Shown in pieces: positions 5,120 through 5,252 of a stretch of DNA of 5,252 bases. This stretch comes from Desulfobia sp. (GTDB lineage Bacteria > Desulfobacterota > Desulfobulbia > Desulfobulbales > SURF-16). The notes below the pieces were generated by a model. It saw only the letters and a program-made list of their open reading frames with translations, searched no databases and was not told the origin of the DNA. The stretch spans positions 1-5,252 of the forward strand of contig JAUWDC010000123.1 in NCBI GenBank assembly GCA_030608985.1. Direction: 5' to 3'. The position numbers and the translations under genes were made by a program. How positions within the stretch are numbered: the stretch's first letter is position 1; each line of letters opens with the position of its first letter.

Positions 5120-5252
5120 ATGAACATCTCAAAAGTCCTCATAACCGGTGCGGCAGGTTTCATCGGCTTCTTTCTGTCCAAACGCCTTCTTGACGAGGGA
5201 ATAGAAGTTGTCGGTATTGATAATCTTAATGATTATTACGATCCAGGTTTGA
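5120..5252 (+). CDS. UDP-glucuronate 4-epimerase-like protein, N-terminal part (3' end outside window)
   Basis: The first 44 codons of an extended short-chain dehydrogenase/reductase are visible. The nucleotide-binding GAAGFIG is at residues 10-16, followed by [11 protein letters not shown], then [15 protein letters not shown] at 30-44. The Asp of GIDN binds the NAD ribose, and the NLNDYYDP string is a hallmark of the UDP-glucuronate 4-epimerase group (Cap1J/LspL type), which makes UDP-galacturonate from UDP-glucuronate. The catalytic Tyr-x3-Lys lies beyond the window, so activity cannot be judged. The start is supported by AAGGAAG at 5109-5115, four bases from the ATG. It differs clearly from the GalE-like gene at 2647, so the two are not a recent duplication. 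The context fits a polysaccharide precursor cluster continuing to the right. Confidence 0.88.
   Translation, partial: MNISKVLITGAAGFIGFFLSKRLLDEGIEVVGIDNLNDYYDPGL

Noticed and set aside
2647..5252. The two epimerase genes as a tandem duplication
   Set aside because: The N-terminal regions share only the general nucleotide-binding pattern; the sequences after it (DNLFSGKWGN versus [10 protein letters not shown]) belong to different subfamilies.

Overview
The window holds five genes, all on the + strand. Two are cut by the window edges. From left to right they are the 3' end of quinolinate synthase (nadA), complete glutamine--fructose-6-phosphate aminotransferase (glmS), a complete GalE-like NAD-dependent nucleotide-sugar epimerase, a complete WbpA-like nucleotide-sugar 6-dehydrogenase, and the 5' end of a UDP-glucuronate 4-epimerase-like gene. 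No tRNA, rRNA, CRISPR array, transposase or integrase was seen.

The setting suggests a Gram-negative, free-living bacterium. The protein sequences feel closest to sulfate-reducing or related deltaproteobacteria (Desulfobacterota), but that is an impression from memory and not a search result. The last four genes point to a surface-polysaccharide (O-antigen, capsule or exopolysaccharide) precursor locus next to central metabolism genes. GlmS makes glucosamine-6-phosphate, the committed precursor of UDP-GlcNAc. The dehydrogenase would oxidise a UDP-HexNAc or UDP-hexose at C6 to a uronic acid, and the two epimerases would invert C4. Together they would supply uronic-acid and galacto-configured sugar nucleotides for glycan assembly.

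Layout: nadA ends at 344. A 215-bp AT-rich gap follows, with a good sigma70-like promoter (396-424) and a 10-bp palindrome (472-481). glmS runs 560-2398. A 248-bp AT-rich gap (2399-2646) then carries a repeat arm, a hairpin and a possible terminator. The epimerase (2647-3600) and dehydrogenase (3656-4978) are 55 bp apart and probably co-transcribed. A 141-bp gap (4979-5119) holds a weak hairpin, the second repeat arm, short direct repeats and a candidate promoter ahead of the last gene (5120 onward).

The most notable non-coding signal is a near-perfect inverted repeat of about 30 bp. One arm is at 2417-2447 and the other at 5012-5041, so the pair brackets exactly the epimerase and dehydrogenase genes (2625 bp end to end). 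This looks like the ends of a mobile or invertible two-gene cassette, or two oppositely oriented copies of a dispersed repeat. A second signal is a perfect 12-bp stem with a 7-nt loop inside the dehydrogenase coding sequence (3858-3888). The enzymes belong to known families; I do not see a wholly new biological system here.
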